The translations under genes were made by a program, and so were the position numbers. Positions 8,442-19,457 of a stretch of DNA of 64,000 nt are shown in pieces; position 1 is the stretch's first letter, and each line of letters begins with the position of its first letter. Source of the DNA: Colwellia chukchiensis (lineage in GTDB: Bacteria > Pseudomonadota > Gammaproteobacteria > Enterobacterales > Alteromonadaceae); NCBI RefSeq assembly GCF_002104455.1, contig NZ_NBOC01000005.1, positions 156,739 to 220,738 of the forward strand, in the 5' to 3' direction. A model generated the notes under the pieces. It was not told where the DNA came from. It did no database searches and saw only the letters and a list, made by a program, of their open reading frames with translations.

Positions 8442-10023
8442 TCACGCTTTATACGTTTATAGCCAACCTGAGAGTTTTGCTGCTATTGAGGCGGCATTGC
8501 ACTCGGCTGGTATTAAGCTTGCTGGTGAAGACTTAGCGAAAATTCAGCGACACTTTAGTCTACAGCCAAATAAAACAGTTGCTTTGGTCAATGATACCCG
8601 GGCTATTCATGCTGGTGATGTTTTTTGTGCTGTTATTGGTAGTCTACGCGATGGCCGAGCTTATGTTGCGCAAGCTTTAGCGGCCAATTGCGGGCTGATT
8701 TTTGAGGAAACAAAAGACGAAAAGCTACATGGACAATTGAATTGGCAGCAAAATAACGCGGGGCAATCCATAGCGCTAATAAAGAGCTGGCAACTGAATG
8801 ACAATTTATTCGCACTGGCAAGCGCATTTTATGGTGCGCCAAGTCAACACATCAAGGTTATTGGTATTACCGGCACTAATGGCAAAACCAGTACTAGTCA
8901 AATTATTGCAAGTTTGTTGGATCATTGTCAGCAAAATGCTGCCGTTATTGGTACCAATGGCGCCGGCAAGCTTGGCCATTTACACAGCATTGAAAACACC
9001 ACGCCAGGTGCTACAGAGCTACAGCACTTGTTTTGCGGCTTTGCCAAGCAAAACATTAGCCATGTTGCGATGGAAGTATCTTCGCATGCGTTAGCGCAAA
9101 AGCGCGTTCATGGCACATTATTTTCTACTGCCGTATTTACCAATTTATCCCGTGACCATTTAGATTACCACCAAACCATGAGTGCCTACGCGCAAGCAAA
9201 GAAACAAATATTCAGCGCGCAAGCAACGCAAATGGCCGTGATTAATGGTGATGATCAGCAAGCACAAAAATGGCTGCAAAGCTGGCCAAAATCTCAACCT
9301 GTGGTGGTTTATGGTCGTGGCGAAGACATTGCACATTACTCGCGCTTTGCTCAAGCGTTAGCAGTGCAGCATCATACTAATGGCGTAAGTTTCCAACTGC
9401 ATACCGAGCAGGGTCAATGTCATATTCGCAGTGCACTATTGGGGGATTTTAATGTTGAAAACTTGCTTGCAGCTATTGCGGTACTAATCGTTGAAGGCTT
9501 TACCCTAGCAACCATAGCTCAAGCCATTAAACAGCTCGAGCCAATAATGGGTCGCATGGAAGCCTTTAATGCACCGAGTAAAACCACGGCGGTAATTGAT
9601 TACGCCCATACCCCAGAGGCACTTGCCAGCGCTTTAGATGCTTGCCGCCTACATTGTCAGGGCAAATTATGGTTGGTGTTTGGTTGTGGTGGTGATCGTG
9701 ATGTTGGTAAGCGCCCGTTAATGGCGCAAGTAGCAGAAGCTAAGGCAGATCAAATTATTATTACCAATGACAACCCGCGTAGCGAAAGCCCAGAGGCGAT
9801 AGCCCGTGACATTATGGCAGGCTTTAGCCATAGCGCGCAGGTTGAAACAATATTAGATAGACGTAGCGCAGTGTTAACAGCGCTCACTCATGCGCATGTC
9901 GATGATGTGGTGCTATGCGCCGGTAAAGGTCACGAAGACTACATTATCGTTGCCAATGAAAAACATCATTATGATGAACGTGCCTTGGTAAATGAGTTTT
10001 TTCATGGCGAGGCACAATTATGA
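8434..10023 (+). CDS. murE: UDP-MurNAc-L-Ala-D-Glu:meso-diaminopimelate ligase
   Basis: A 529-residue Mur ligase with the P-loop GTNGKTS, the carbamoylated-lysine region and the DNPRSE motif that selects meso-diaminopimelate over lysine, so this organism makes DAP-type peptidoglycan. It adds the third residue of the stem peptide in the cytoplasm. I place the start at ATG 8434 rather than the in-frame GTG 8428, because AAGGAG at 8421-8426 is 7 bp from the ATG and only 1 bp from the GTG. The stop overlaps the murF start (ATGA). Confidence 0.94.
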   Translation: MSDHALYVYSQPESFAAIEAALHSAGIKLAGEDLAKIQRHFSLQPNKTVALVNDTRAIHAGDVFCAVIGSLRDGRAYVAQALAANCGLIFEETKDEKLHGQLNWQQNNAGQSIALIKSWQLNDNLFALASAFYGAPSQHIKVIGITGTNGKTSTSQIIASLLDHCQQNAAVIGTNGAGKLGHLHSIENTTPGATELQHLFCGFAKQNISHVAMEVSSHALAQKRVHGTLFSTAVFTNLSRDHLDYHQTMSAYAQAKKQIFSAQATQMAVINGDDQQAQKWLQSWPKSQPVVVYGRGEDIAHYSRFAQALAVQHHTNGVSFQLHTEQGQCHIRSALLGDFNVENLLAAIAVLIVEGFTLATIAQAIKQLEPIMGRMEAFNAPSKTTAVIDYAHTPEALASALDACRLHCQGKLWLVFGCGGDRDVGKRPLMAQVAEAKADQIIITNDNPRSESPEAIARDIMAGFSHSAQVETILDRRSAVLTALTHAHVDDVVLCAGKGHEDYIIVANEKHHYDERALVNEFFHGEAQL

Positions 10024-11420
10024 TCACATTATCGTTGACCGAACTTGCCAGCGCGATCAACGGAGAGTTGATCGGTGCAGATAGAAGTGTTCAAGCCATT
10101 AGCACCGATAGTCGCTCACTCAGCACTGGCGATGTTTTTTTGGCGCTTAAAGGCCCAAATTTTGATGGTCATAAGTTTGTCAAACAAGCAAGTGCGCAAG
10201 GCTGCAGTGCGGTGATAGTGCAACACGCCAGCGCTGAGCTGGATATTGCACAAATTGTAGTGGCAGATACGCATCAAGCATTAGGCACTATCGCTGCTTA
10301 TGTAAAAGCAAAAGTGGCGCCGAAAACTGTCGCTATCACCGGCAGCAGTGGTAAAACCACAGTAAAAGAAATGGTGGCGGCGATTTTAAAGCGCTTAGGC
10401 AAGGTGTTAGCGACCCAAGGTAACTTTAACAACGACATAGGTGTACCGCTAACCTTATTGCGACTCGAGGCTGATCACGACTTTGCTGTGGTTGAGCTTG
10501 GTGCTAATCATTTAGGTGAGATTGCCTATACCTCTGCGCTAGTAAAGCCAGATGTAGCATTGATTAACAACATTGCCGCCGCACACTTAGAAGGCTTTGG
10601 TGACTTAGCTGGTGTTGCACGCGCCAAAGGTGAGATTTTTTCCGGCTTGGTTGCTGGTGGTGTCGCAATATTTGAGCAAAATAGTCGTTGGCTGAGTAAG
10701 TGGCAATGGCGTTTGAGTGACAAAGAAATTCGCCGTTTTTCTTGTCAAGACAGTGCCGATTGTTACAGCCAACAGCAAGTATTAGATGATAATGGCTGCG
10801 CAAGCTTTAAGTTGGTAACACCGAAAGGCAGTACTTATATTGAATTAACTGTGCCCGGCCAACATAACGTCTGTAATGCGGTTGCCGCAGCCACTATAGC
10901 GTTAGAGTTTGGCGCCAGTTTAGCCGACATTCGTTTAGGGTTAGCAGCAATGGCCGGCGCGAAAGGGCGGTTGAACTTACATCAATTACGCAACAATATT
11001 AAAGTGATTGATGATAGCTATAACGCTAATGTGGAGTCGATCAAAGCCGCCACCGACCTATTGGCAAGCTATCCTGGGCGTCGGATTTTGATCCTTGGTG
11101 ATATGGGAGAATTAGGCAGTGAAGCGCGCCGCTATCATCAAGAGGTGGGCGAATATGTTAAAAGTAAAGCTATCGATGATTTACTGACTTTAGGGGTGTT
11201 AAGTCAACACACAGCTAATGGCTTTTATGCCGTTACTAGCGATCAGAGCAATCATTTCAATAGTAAAGAAAAATTAGTTTCACAGTTACAAGACTTACTT
11301 CAGGGTGAAGGTCAGCAAGTAACCATTTTAGTGAAAGGTTCACGCAGTGCTCATATGGAAGACGTAGTGGCTGATATTATTCAATGGCATAACAGTCTAA
11401 CACTGCAGGAGCAGATATAA
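10020..11420 (+). CDS. murF: UDP-MurNAc-tripeptide:D-alanyl-D-alanine ligase
   Basis: A 466-residue Mur ligase with ATP-binding [10 protein letters not shown], the central ligase domain and the C-terminal ILGDMGELG motif typical of MurF. It adds the D-Ala-D-Ala dipeptide made by Ddl, encoded later in the cluster, completing the UDP-MurNAc-pentapeptide. It overlaps murE by 4 bp and mraY by 1 bp, which points to coupled translation. Confidence 0.95.
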   Translation: MITLSLTELASAINGELIGADRSVQAISTDSRSLSTGDVFLALKGPNFDGHKFVKQASAQGCSAVIVQHASAELDIAQIVVADTHQALGTIAAYVKAKVAPKTVAITGSSGKTTVKEMVAAILKRLGKVLATQGNFNNDIGVPLTLLRLEADHDFAVVELGANHLGEIAYTSALVKPDVALINNIAAAHLEGFGDLAGVARAKGEIFSGLVAGGVAIFEQNSRWLSKWQWRLSDKEIRRFSCQDSADCYSQQQVLDDNGCASFKLVTPKGSTYIELTVPGQHNVCNAVAAATIALEFGASLADIRLGLAAMAGAKGRLNLHQLRNNIKVIDDSYNANVESIKAATDLLASYPGRRILILGDMGELGSEARRYHQEVGEYVKSKAIDDLLTLGVLSQHTANGFYAVTSDQSNHFNSKEKLVSQLQDLLQGEGQQVTILVKGSRSAHMEDVVADIIQWHNSLTLQEQI

Positions 11421-12502
11421 TGTTACTTTGGTTAGGTGAGTATCTCACCCAGTTTTATTCATTTTTCAACGTTTTTTCCTATTTAACGTTTCGGGCAATT
11501 GTTTCAACGCTAACCGCCTTGGCTATTTCGTTATACTTTGGCCCTAAACTGATCCGAGCGTTACAAAAAATGCAGATTGGTCAGACGGTTAGAGACGATG
11601 GTCCAGAAAGTCACCTGTCAAAATCAGGAACGCCAACCATGGGCGGTATCTTGATATTAGCGGCCATTGTTGCCAGTGTTCTGCTATGGGCGAACTTAAG
11701 TAACAGCTATGTTTGGGTGGTGTTATTTGTTTTGGTTAGCTTTGGTTTGATCGGATTTGTTGACGACTATCGTAAAGTCATTCGTAAAGACTCCAATGGC
11801 TTAATTGCCCGTTGGAAGTATTTTTGGCAAACCGTGATCGGCTTGGCTACGGCAATTTTTCTCTATGCTTTTGCACAAAACCCTGCTGAAACCTCGTTGC
11901 TCATTCCTTTTGTTAAGAACGTGTTACCTCAGTTGGGCTTACTTTATATTGCCTTAGTTTATTTTGTCATTGTCGGTACCAGTAACGCGGTGAATTTAAC
12001 CGATGGACTCGACGGTTTAGCAATTGTGCCCACTATTATGGTCGCCGGTGCTTTTGCTATTTTTGCCTATATGACAGGTAATGCTAATTTCTCAGAATAT
12101 TTGCATATTCCGCACATAGCTCTAGCCAGTGAATTAGTGGTGGTTTGTACCGCTATGGTGGGCGCAGGGCTGGGTTTTCTCTGGTTTAACACCTACCCAG
12201 CGCAGGTTTTTATGGGCGATGTGGGATCACTTGCCTTAGGTGCAGCGCTTGGGGTGATTGCGGTTTTAGTGCGCCAAGAATTAGTGCTATTTATTATGGG
12301 CGGTGTTTTTGTGATGGAAACCATGTCAGTAATATTACAAGTGGGCTCTTATAAACTGCGCGGTCAGCGTATTTTTAGAATGGCGCCTATCCATCATCAT
12401 TATGAATTAAAAGGTTGGCCAGAGCCGCGGGTTATCGTGCGCTTTTGGATTATTTCGCTGGTATTAGTGTTGGTGGGATTAGCCACCTTAAAGTTAAGGT
12501 AA
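11420..12502 (+). CDS. mraY: Phospho-MurNAc-pentapeptide transferase MraY
   Basis: A 360-residue polytopic membrane enzyme with about ten helices. The conserved cytoplasmic motifs [25 protein letters not shown] and [13 protein letters not shown] are all present; the aspartates bind Mg2+ and the histidine loop contacts substrate. It links UDP-MurNAc-pentapeptide to undecaprenyl phosphate, making lipid I. The ATG overlaps the last base of the murF stop codon. Confidence 0.96.
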   Translation: MLLWLGEYLTQFYSFFNVFSYLTFRAIVSTLTALAISLYFGPKLIRALQKMQIGQTVRDDGPESHLSKSGTPTMGGILILAAIVASVLLWANLSNSYVWVVLFVLVSFGLIGFVDDYRKVIRKDSNGLIARWKYFWQTVIGLATAIFLYAFAQNPAETSLLIPFVKNVLPQLGLLYIALVYFVIVGTSNAVNLTDGLDGLAIVPTIMVAGAFAIFAYMTGNANFSEYLHIPHIALASELVVVCTAMVGAGLGFLWFNTYPAQVFMGDVGSLALGAALGVIAVLVRQELVLFIMGGVFVMETMSVILQVGSYKLRGQRIFRMAPIHHHYELKGWPEPRVIVRFWIISLVLVLVGLATLKLR

Positions 12503-12512
12503 AGAGAGCGGC

Positions 12513-13907
12513 GTGAAGACATTACTGTCACAGTCGGTAACGACACAATTAGCCAATAAACGTATTGTGATCTTAGGCATAGGTATCACAGGCTTGTCGT
12601 GTGCGCGCTTTTTACATGGTCATCAACTGCCTTTTGCCGTTAATGACAGCCGTGCTATGCCAATTTCTCCGGGTGATTTTAAGCAACAGTTTGCTGATAA
12701 TCGCTTAGTGTTAGGGCATTGGGATTCGGCACTAATTGCGCAAGCAGAAGTGTTAATTGTCAGCCCCGGTATTGATTTGGCGACACCAGAAATTAACGAT
12801 GCTATTTCAGTAGATTGTGATGTTATCGGTGATATTGAACTCTTTTGTCGCTTAAGTGACACGCCAATTATTGCCGTCACGGGCTCTAATGGTAAGTCTA
12901 CTGTGGTCTCGATGCTAAATTATTTAGGTAAAGCCTTAAACTATCAGGTGCAACTTGGTGGCAATATTGGTTTGCCGGTATTGGATCAAATCGCTCAAGA
13001 TGCGGTAGATGTGATGATACTAGAACTGTCGAGTTTTCAACTAGAGACCATTCGCAGTATGAAACCACTGGCTGCAACTGTCTTGAACGTTAGCGATGAT
13101 CACTTAGATCGACATAAGAGCCTTGCCAATTATAGCGCGATAAAGCAGCGTATTTATAAAAATGCAACCTATGCTGTCTATAACCGCCAAGATCAGGCAA
13201 CGACGCCAACAGCAAACTATCAGGCCAGCCAAATGTTAAGTTTCGGTGCTGATCAGCCAACGTCGGAAAACTTAGGTTTAGCTGTTATTAATGGTGACTT
13301 GCAGCTTATGCACGGAAAACGTGTGCTATGTGCGTTGGCAGACTTACCGCTACAGGGTATTCATAATGCCTTGAACTATTTAGCCGTTTTAGCCTTAGGT
13401 CACTGTGCGGGCTGGGATATAACGGCGATGTTAAGCGCTTTAAAAAGCTTTAAAGGCTTAGCGCATCGCTGTGAGCTAATTGCGAGTAATGATGGTATTC
13501 GTTGGATCAATGACTCTAAAGCGACAAATGTTGGGGCAACATTAGCGGCAATTCAAGGTTTAGCACCAAGTTTGCAAGGTAAGCAACTGTTTTTAATTGC
13601 TGGTGGCGATGGCAAGGGCGCCGACTTTCAACCATTAGCCCAAGCGATACAAACGCAAGTTGATTACTTAATCACCCTAGGAAAAGATGGACAAGCAATA
13701 GCTGACTTGCGTTTAGCCAGCCAAGTAGAGTGCACTACCCATGTGAGTTCTTTGGCAGAGGCAGTAACTTGGGCCAGAAAACGTGCCCAGCCAGGTGATA
13801 TGGTGTTATTGTCGCCCGCTTGTGCCAGTTTGGATATGTTTGCCAACTATGTTGAGCGAGGCGTGGTCTTTATTAAATCTGTCTTGTTGCAAAAGGAGCA
13901 CAGTTAA
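12513..13907 (+). CDS. murD: UDP-MurNAc-L-alanine:D-glutamate ligase
   Basis: A 464-residue Mur ligase with an N-terminal Rossmann-like UDP-binding domain (VILGIGITGLSCARF), the ATP-binding GSNGKSTVVSML and the C-terminal SPACASLDMF motif. It adds D-glutamate, the second stem-peptide residue. The start is GTG at 12513, 10 bp after mraY and preceded by AGAGAG. The stop codon overlaps the ftsW ATG by one base. Confidence 0.95.
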   Translation: MKTLLSQSVTTQLANKRIVILGIGITGLSCARFLHGHQLPFAVNDSRAMPISPGDFKQQFADNRLVLGHWDSALIAQAEVLIVSPGIDLATPEINDAISVDCDVIGDIELFCRLSDTPIIAVTGSNGKSTVVSMLNYLGKALNYQVQLGGNIGLPVLDQIAQDAVDVMILELSSFQLETIRSMKPLAATVLNVSDDHLDRHKSLANYSAIKQRIYKNATYAVYNRQDQATTPTANYQASQMLSFGADQPTSENLGLAVINGDLQLMHGKRVLCALADLPLQGIHNALNYLAVLALGHCAGWDITAMLSALKSFKGLAHRCELIASNDGIRWINDSKATNVGATLAAIQGLAPSLQGKQLFLIAGGDGKGADFQPLAQAIQTQVDYLITLGKDGQAIADLRLASQVECTTHVSSLAEAVTWARKRAQPGDMVLLSPACASLDMFANYVERGVVFIKSVLLQKEHS

Positions 13908-15169
13908 TGTCGTTATCTTTTGCTCAATTATCGCAACTGACGTGGCCGAACTGGTTACCAATAGAAAACAAAACTGCCACTACTTTTGATCGCAGCTACC
14001 TTATTCTCGCCCTTTGTATGTATACCATAGGTTTGATAATGGTGGCGAGTTCGTCGATGCCAATAGCGGAGCGGTTATTTGATAATCCGTTTCATTTTAT
14101 TATCCGCCATATGATCTATATCGTGTTGAGTATTGCCGTGGCTGGTGTTGCTTTACATATTCCCATGAGTCGATGGCATCAATCGAGCGGTACCTTATTG
14201 TTGTTGGGTATATTTTTACTGATGGTGGTATTGGTTGTGGGTCGTAATGTTAATGGCTCGACACGTTGGATTGCCCTCGGACCTATTACCATTCAAGCAG
14301 CTGAGCCGGCAAAATTGTTTTTCTTCTGTTACTTATCAGCGTATTTGGTAAGACGTCGCGACGAAGTGATGGAAAACGTTAAAGGCTTTGCCAAACCATT
14401 AGTAGTTTTTGCGGTACTTGGCGGCTTGTTACTTTTGCAACCCGACTTAGGCACCATCATCGTGATGTTTGTCACCACGTTTGGCTTATTATTTTTAGCG
14501 GGCGCTAAGCTATGGCAATTTATCGCCATTGCTGGTGTTGGGGTCAGTTTATTGTCGATGTTGGCCTATTTATCACCTTATCGTTGGGCGCGAGTTACCA
14601 GTTTTCTTGACCCATGGAAAGACCCCTTTGGTAGTGGTTATCAGCTGACGCAGTCATTGATGGCATACGGCCGTGGTGAAACCTTAGGCCAAGGACTAGG
14701 TAATAGTGTGCAAAAATTAGAGTATTTACCAGAAGCACATACTGACTTTGTGATGGCAGTTTTGGCTGAAGAGTTGGGCTTTATTGGTATTAGCGCCATT
14801 TTAATACTCAGCATGACTTTAGTGATTAAAGCGCTACTACTCGGCAAAAAAGCGGTTAAGCAAGAAAAGTACTTTGAAGGTTTTTTTGCTTATGCCATCG
14901 GCATTTGGTTTTGCTTTCAAGCCGCGGTAAATATTGGCGCCAGTGCCGGTATTGTACCCACCAAAGGGTTAACCATGCCCTTGATCAGTTATGGTGGCAG
15001 CTCAATGATTATTATGACCCTAGCCGTGGTTATTTTAATTCGCATTGATCACGAAATACGCTTGCAAAGTATGCAAGCGACCAGTCGCCTGTCGGCGGTG
15101 AATAAAAGTAACAAAAAGACTAAAAGTAAAGTGAAAAAAACAAAGTTAAACGAGGGTGATAATGACTGA
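13907..15169 (+). CDS. ftsW: Septal peptidoglycan glycosyltransferase FtsW
   Basis: A 420-residue SEDS-family membrane protein with about ten helices and the family motifs NGSTRWI, LQPDLGT, LPEAHTDFVMAVLAEELG and ISYGGSSM. FtsW polymerises lipid II at the septum in partnership with FtsI. The C-terminal tail after the last helix is lysine-rich (KKTKSKVKKTK), a cytoplasmic basic extension. The stop lies inside the murG start region. Confidence 0.95.
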   Translation: MSLSFAQLSQLTWPNWLPIENKTATTFDRSYLILALCMYTIGLIMVASSSMPIAERLFDNPFHFIIRHMIYIVLSIAVAGVALHIPMSRWHQSSGTLLLLGIFLLMVVLVVGRNVNGSTRWIALGPITIQAAEPAKLFFFCYLSAYLVRRRDEVMENVKGFAKPLVVFAVLGGLLLLQPDLGTIIVMFVTTFGLLFLAGAKLWQFIAIAGVGVSLLSMLAYLSPYRWARVTSFLDPWKDPFGSGYQLTQSLMAYGRGETLGQGLGNSVQKLEYLPEAHTDFVMAVLAEELGFIGISAILILSMTLVIKALLLGKKAVKQEKYFEGFFAYAIGIWFCFQAAVNIGASAGIVPTKGLTMPLISYGGSSMIIMTLAVVILIRIDHEIRLQSMQATSRLSAVNKSNKKTKSKVKKTKLNEGDND

Positions 15170-16268
15170 AGAACTAAGTCATGACGTAAAGCGCCCAACA
15201 TTGTTAGTAATGGCGGGTGGCACAGGTGGTCATATCTTTCCGGGTATTGCGGTTGCGGATGCGTTAAGCCAGCAAGGCTGGAACATACATTGGCTGGGCA
15301 CTGCTGAGCGCATGGAAGCCGAAATAGTGCCGAAAAGTGGCTACCCAATTTCGTTTATCAATATCAGTGGTATTCGTAATAAAGGTTGGCAAACTTGGCT
15401 AAAAACGCCTTTTAAAGTCATGCAGTCGATTCTGCAGTCGGTGCGTATTCTGCGAGAGGTTAAGCCGGATGTGGTGTTAGGCATGGGCGGTTACGCTAGT
15501 GCGCCAGGCGGTGTCGCCGCTTGGTTATTGAGTATTCCTTTAGTGTTACATGAGCAAAATGCGGTTGCGGGTATGAGCAATCGATTTCTGTCGCACTTGG
15601 CCAGTAAAACCTTAAGTGCCTTTCCTGGTGCGTTTAGCAAAAGAGTAACGCCCGAAGTGGTGGGTAACCCGCTGCGTAGTGATATTATTGCCATCAAAAA
15701 TGTGATTCCAGAACAACCGGCTACTAGTAAAAAAGTGCTGGTTGTTGGCGGTAGCTTAGGGGCGAAAATATTGAATGATGTTGTGCCACAAGCCATGAAG
15801 CAAATTAAAGTGCAAAGTATTGATGTATGGCATCAAACCGGTGCGGGTAATGAGCAAGCTGTGCTGAAAAGCTATCAAGATTATGGTTTGCCAGAAGACA
15901 AGGTGAAAGTGACAGAGTTTATTGACGACATGGCCTCTGCTTATCAATGGGCAGATGTCGTGATTTGCCGCGCCGGCGCGTTAACGGTTTCTGAATTAGC
16001 CATGGCGGCAAAGCCAGCGATATTTGTACCGCTACCTCATGCGGTAGATGACCATCAAACCCGTAATGCCATGTACCTTGTTGAGTGCGGTGCAGCAAAA
16101 CTGATTGCCCAACAAGAGTTCAACGGAACCACCTTAGGGCAAACACTAAACAGCCTTTTTATTTCAGATAAAGTCGTGCAACAGATGTCAAAGGCGGCAC
16201 ATAATGCCGCGCATGCCGACGCCACCAAGCGTGTAGCTGCGGTTTGTATTGAGGCGGCACAAGTATGA
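15162..16268 (+). CDS. murG: Lipid II synthase MurG
   Basis: A 368-residue GT-B glycosyltransferase with the three G-loops, including [15 protein letters not shown] and GGSLGA, and the UDP-GlcNAc site [12 protein letters not shown]. It adds GlcNAc to lipid I on the inner face of the membrane, making lipid II. I choose ATG 15162 rather than the in-frame GTG 15156, because the GAGGG at 15152-15156 sits at proper distance only from the ATG. It overlaps ftsW by 8 bp and murC by 4 bp. Confidence 0.94.
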   Translation: MTEELSHDVKRPTLLVMAGGTGGHIFPGIAVADALSQQGWNIHWLGTAERMEAEIVPKSGYPISFINISGIRNKGWQTWLKTPFKVMQSILQSVRILREVKPDVVLGMGGYASAPGGVAAWLLSIPLVLHEQNAVAGMSNRFLSHLASKTLSAFPGAFSKRVTPEVVGNPLRSDIIAIKNVIPEQPATSKKVLVVGGSLGAKILNDVVPQAMKQIKVQSIDVWHQTGAGNEQAVLKSYQDYGLPEDKVKVTEFIDDMASAYQWADVVICRAGALTVSELAMAAKPAIFVPLPHAVDDHQTRNAMYLVECGAAKLIAQQEFNGTTLGQTLNSLFISDKVVQQMSKAAHNAAHADATKRVAAVCIEAAQV

Positions 16269-17737
16269 GTAAAGATATGAGTAAAACAAGCAATAGCACA
16301 GCGCGCTTAACAAGTGCCAATCATAGCGTGCCAGAAATGCGCCGCGTTAAGACTATCCATTTTGTTGGTATTGGTGGCGCGGGTATGGGCGGTATTGCTG
16401 AGGTGCTACTCAATGAAGGTTACCATATTACTGGCTCCGACATTGGTGAGAACCAAGTGGTGAAAAGGCTGAGAAAACTGGGCGCAAAAATTACCCTTGG
16501 TCACCATAAAGACAATGTTATTAATGCTAGCGTTATTGTGGTTTCAACTGCGATTAATGTCGATAACCCAGAGCTAATTGCCGCAACTGAGATGCGAATT
16601 CCTGTAGTGCGCCGCGCCGAAATGTTAGCCGAATTAATGCGTTTTCGTCATGGTATTGCCGTTGCCGGTACGCATGGCAAAACCACCACCACTAGCTTAA
16701 TTGCCAGTATCTTTGCCCAAGCAAATTTAGATCCCACGTTTGTTATTGGTGGCTTATTAAATAGCGCAGGTGCTAATGCGCGTTTAGGTAGTAGTCGTTA
16801 CCTAATCGCAGAAGCCGATGAAAGTGATGCGTCGTTTTTGCATTTGCAGCCTATGGTTTCTGTCATCACTAATATTGATGAAGATCATATGGATACTTAT
16901 CAAGGCGATATTGAAAAGCTCAAAGATACCTATATTGAGTTTTTGCACAATTTACCCTTTTATGGGTTAGCCGTTGTTTGTCTAGACAACCCTATCGTGC
17001 GAGAAATATTGCCGCGTATTGGACGACAAGTTATCACCTATGGTTTTACCGAAGATGCGGATATTCGAGCCACGCAATATCAACAAGCAGCAGGCATGAG
17101 TTCATTTGTGGTTGAACGCGAAGGCAGCTCGCCGCTGGCCATTAGCGTTAACTTACCCGGCAAGCATAACGTGTTAAATGCGCTAGCCGGTGTTGCGGTT
17201 GCGATTGATGAAGGAGTGGCTGATAACGCTATTCAAGATGCCTTGAAAAATTTTGCGGGTATTGGTCGACGCTTTGAAAAATTAGCCACACTCAGCACAG
17301 ATAAAGGCAGTATGTTGTTAGTCGATGATTACGGCCATCACCCAACAGAAGTTAAAGCCACTATTGATGCCATGCGCAATGGTTGGCCAAACAAGCGACT
17401 AATCATGGTATTTCAGCCTCATCGCTATTCCCGTACTAAAGATCTTTATGAAGACTTTGTCGAAGTACTCTCTGAGGTTGATAGTTTATTTTTACTTGAT
17501 GTTTACGCCGCAGGTGAAGCGGCTATTGCCAATGCAGATAGCAAAAGCCTAGCACGCAGTATTCGCTTACGCGGTCAAATAGAGCCAATCTATGTCAGTG
17601 ACAGTGACAAGTTAGCGGAGCTGATGGCTGCACAATTGCGTGATGGCGATATGGTTATCACCCAAGGTGCTGGCAATATCGGCGCTATTGCCCAGCAATT
17701 AATGCACAATGAAAACTTAACGGTGGTGCAGCCATGA
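16265..17737 (+). CDS. murC: UDP-MurNAc:L-alanine ligase
   Basis: A 490-residue Mur ligase. An N-terminal extension of about 28 residues precedes [15 protein letters not shown], followed by the ATP-binding [13 protein letters not shown] and the C-terminal [10 protein letters not shown] motif. It adds L-alanine, the first stem-peptide residue. A second in-frame ATG lies 12 bp downstream of the chosen start; the first overlaps the murG stop, which favours it. The stop overlaps the ddl start by 4 bp. Confidence 0.95.
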   Translation: MSKDMSKTSNSTARLTSANHSVPEMRRVKTIHFVGIGGAGMGGIAEVLLNEGYHITGSDIGENQVVKRLRKLGAKITLGHHKDNVINASVIVVSTAINVDNPELIAATEMRIPVVRRAEMLAELMRFRHGIAVAGTHGKTTTTSLIASIFAQANLDPTFVIGGLLNSAGANARLGSSRYLIAEADESDASFLHLQPMVSVITNIDEDHMDTYQGDIEKLKDTYIEFLHNLPFYGLAVVCLDNPIVREILPRIGRQVITYGFTEDADIRATQYQQAAGMSSFVVEREGSSPLAISVNLPGKHNVLNALAGVAVAIDEGVADNAIQDALKNFAGIGRRFEKLATLSTDKGSMLLVDDYGHHPTEVKATIDAMRNGWPNKRLIMVFQPHRYSRTKDLYEDFVEVLSEVDSLFLLDVYAAGEAAIANADSKSLARSIRLRGQIEPIYVSDSDKLAELMAAQLRDGDMVITQGAGNIGAIAQQLMHNENLTVVQP

Positions 17738-18669
17738 AGCCATTATTGCAGCAAAAATTAGCCGTTTTGTATGGGGGAACGTCGGCAGAACGGGCGGTAT
17801 CGCTTAATTCTGGTCAAGCGATCGCAAAAGGCTTAGCAAGTGCAGGCTTTAACGTACAACTTATTGACACCAAAGATTATTGTTTAAGTGATTTAGCTAA
17901 GTTGGATATCGATCGAGTCTTTATAGCCTTGCATGGTCGTGGCGGTGAAGACGGCTGTGTGCAAGGCGCCTTGCAATACATGAATATTCCTTATACTGGC
18001 TCAGATGTTTTAGGCTCGGCCTTGTCGATGGATAAAATACGCAGTAAGCAAGTGTTCCAAGCACTCGGTTTGCCTACCGCAGCGTTTGCCATTGTTAACA
18101 AGGCAGAATACCAAATTGCCGATGCTGCTAAGGTCTTAGAAAAGCTTGGCAATGTGGTGATGGTAAAGCCCGCCAATGAAGGCTCTAGCATAGGGATGTC
18201 AAAGGCCAATAATGCGCAAGAATTGCACCAAGCTTTGATGGCGGCGTTTCATTATGATCAACAAGTATTGGTTGAAGCCTGGATACAAGGTCCAGAGTAT
18301 ACGGTGGCCATCTTAGGGCAAACACCACTGCCCGCGATACACATGCAAACGCCGCACGACTTTTATGACTATGACGCAAAATACCAGTCAAATAGCACGC
18401 AATATCATTGTCCATGTGGTTTATCGGCCGCTGATGAAGCCGAGTTACAAAATATTGCGTTAAAAGCCTTTAATGCCACCGGCGCAAAAGGTTGGGGCCG
18501 AGTTGATGTGATGCGCAATAATCAAGGGCAGTGGCAACTGTTAGAGGTCAATACGGTTCCCGGCATGACAGAAACCTCGTTAGTGCCTAAAGCGGCTAAA
18601 GTGTATGGCTTAAGCTTTAGCGAGTTAGTCACTAAAATAGTGGCCATCAGTGTTGAGGGTAGCGAGTAA
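17734..18669 (+). CDS. ddl: D-alanine:D-alanine ligase
   Basis: A 311-residue ATP-grasp ligase of the DdlB type. [14 protein letters not shown] binds the first D-alanine, [10 protein letters not shown] and [13 protein letters not shown] bind ATP, and [13 protein letters not shown] holds the Mg2+-binding and catalytic loop near the C-terminus. It makes the D-Ala-D-Ala used by MurF. The place between murC and ftsQ is the classic one for ddlB. Confidence 0.95.
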   Translation: MKPLLQQKLAVLYGGTSAERAVSLNSGQAIAKGLASAGFNVQLIDTKDYCLSDLAKLDIDRVFIALHGRGGEDGCVQGALQYMNIPYTGSDVLGSALSMDKIRSKQVFQALGLPTAAFAIVNKAEYQIADAAKVLEKLGNVVMVKPANEGSSIGMSKANNAQELHQALMAAFHYDQQVLVEAWIQGPEYTVAILGQTPLPAIHMQTPHDFYDYDAKYQSNSTQYHCPCGLSAADEAELQNIALKAFNATGAKGWGRVDVMRNNQGQWQLLEVNTVPGMTETSLVPKAAKVYGLSFSELVTKIVAISVEGSE

Positions 18670-18672
18670 GTG

Positions 18673-19452
18673 ATGACAACGGCAACAGCAAAACAGCTTT
18701 CTCTAGCACAGGAAAGTGAAAAACTACATTGGTCATTTTGGCTAGGTGTCGCGTTTTTTGTTGCAGTTATTGTTGGCATATTATCGTTTAGCATATTTTT
18801 GAACAAACGTTTAAGTGCAGAAGAGTCGGCACCGGTAACCTCGATTAGCATCGCAGGAGAAATGCCTTACACCACACGTGTAGATATTGAGCAGGCAATC
18901 GAAAAAGTAAACTTAGGAAATTTTTTCCATTTAGATGTTAACGACGTACAGCAAAAAGTGGCGAAATTACCTTGGGTATATTCAGTATCTGTGCGTAAAA
19001 AGTGGCCAGACGAGCTAAAGATTTATGTGGTGGACCAAACACCGATTGCTCATTGGAATGGTGACTTTTTACTGAATAAAAATGGCAAAGCGTTTCAGGC
19101 CGATAGCAAACGTTTAACGGAAAAGCTGCCAGCATTTTTTGGTCCAGAAGGTAGTGAGCAAATAGCACTGGAAAATTATATAAATTTCAATAAGCTATTG
19201 GGCTTTAGTGCCCTTGCTATTCATGAGCTTGTACTAACCGAGCGATTTGCATGGCAATTGCTACTAAACGACGGCGTTAGTCTTAATTTAGGGCGGGATA
19301 ATCGGGTAGAGCGCTTACAACGCTTTATGGACGTTTATCCAGAAATTAAATTACATAAAAAACAGGATCAACAAGTTGATTATGTTGATCTGAGATACGA
19401 TACCGGTTTAGCCGTTGGTTGGAAAACCGCGGACAATAAAGAAAGAGTTTAA
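18673..19452 (+). CDS. ftsQ: Cell division protein FtsQ
   Basis: A 259-residue bitopic protein with a cytoplasmic N-terminus, one membrane helix (about residues 24-44), then a periplasmic POTRA domain beginning near SISIAGEMPYTT and a beta domain. It bridges the early and late divisome and binds FtsB/FtsL. An in-frame GTG at 18670 directly precedes the chosen ATG 18673; the difference is one residue and cannot be settled here. Confidence 0.93.
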   Translation: MTTATAKQLSLAQESEKLHWSFWLGVAFFVAVIVGILSFSIFLNKRLSAEESAPVTSISIAGEMPYTTRVDIEQAIEKVNLGNFFHLDVNDVQQKVAKLPWVYSVSVRKKWPDELKIYVVDQTPIAHWNGDFLLNKNGKAFQADSKRLTEKLPAFFGPEGSEQIALENYINFNKLLGFSALAIHELVLTERFAWQLLLNDGVSLNLGRDNRVERLQRFMDVYPEIKLHKKQDQQVDYVDLRYDTGLAVGWKTADNKERV

Positions 19453-19457
19453 CCTGA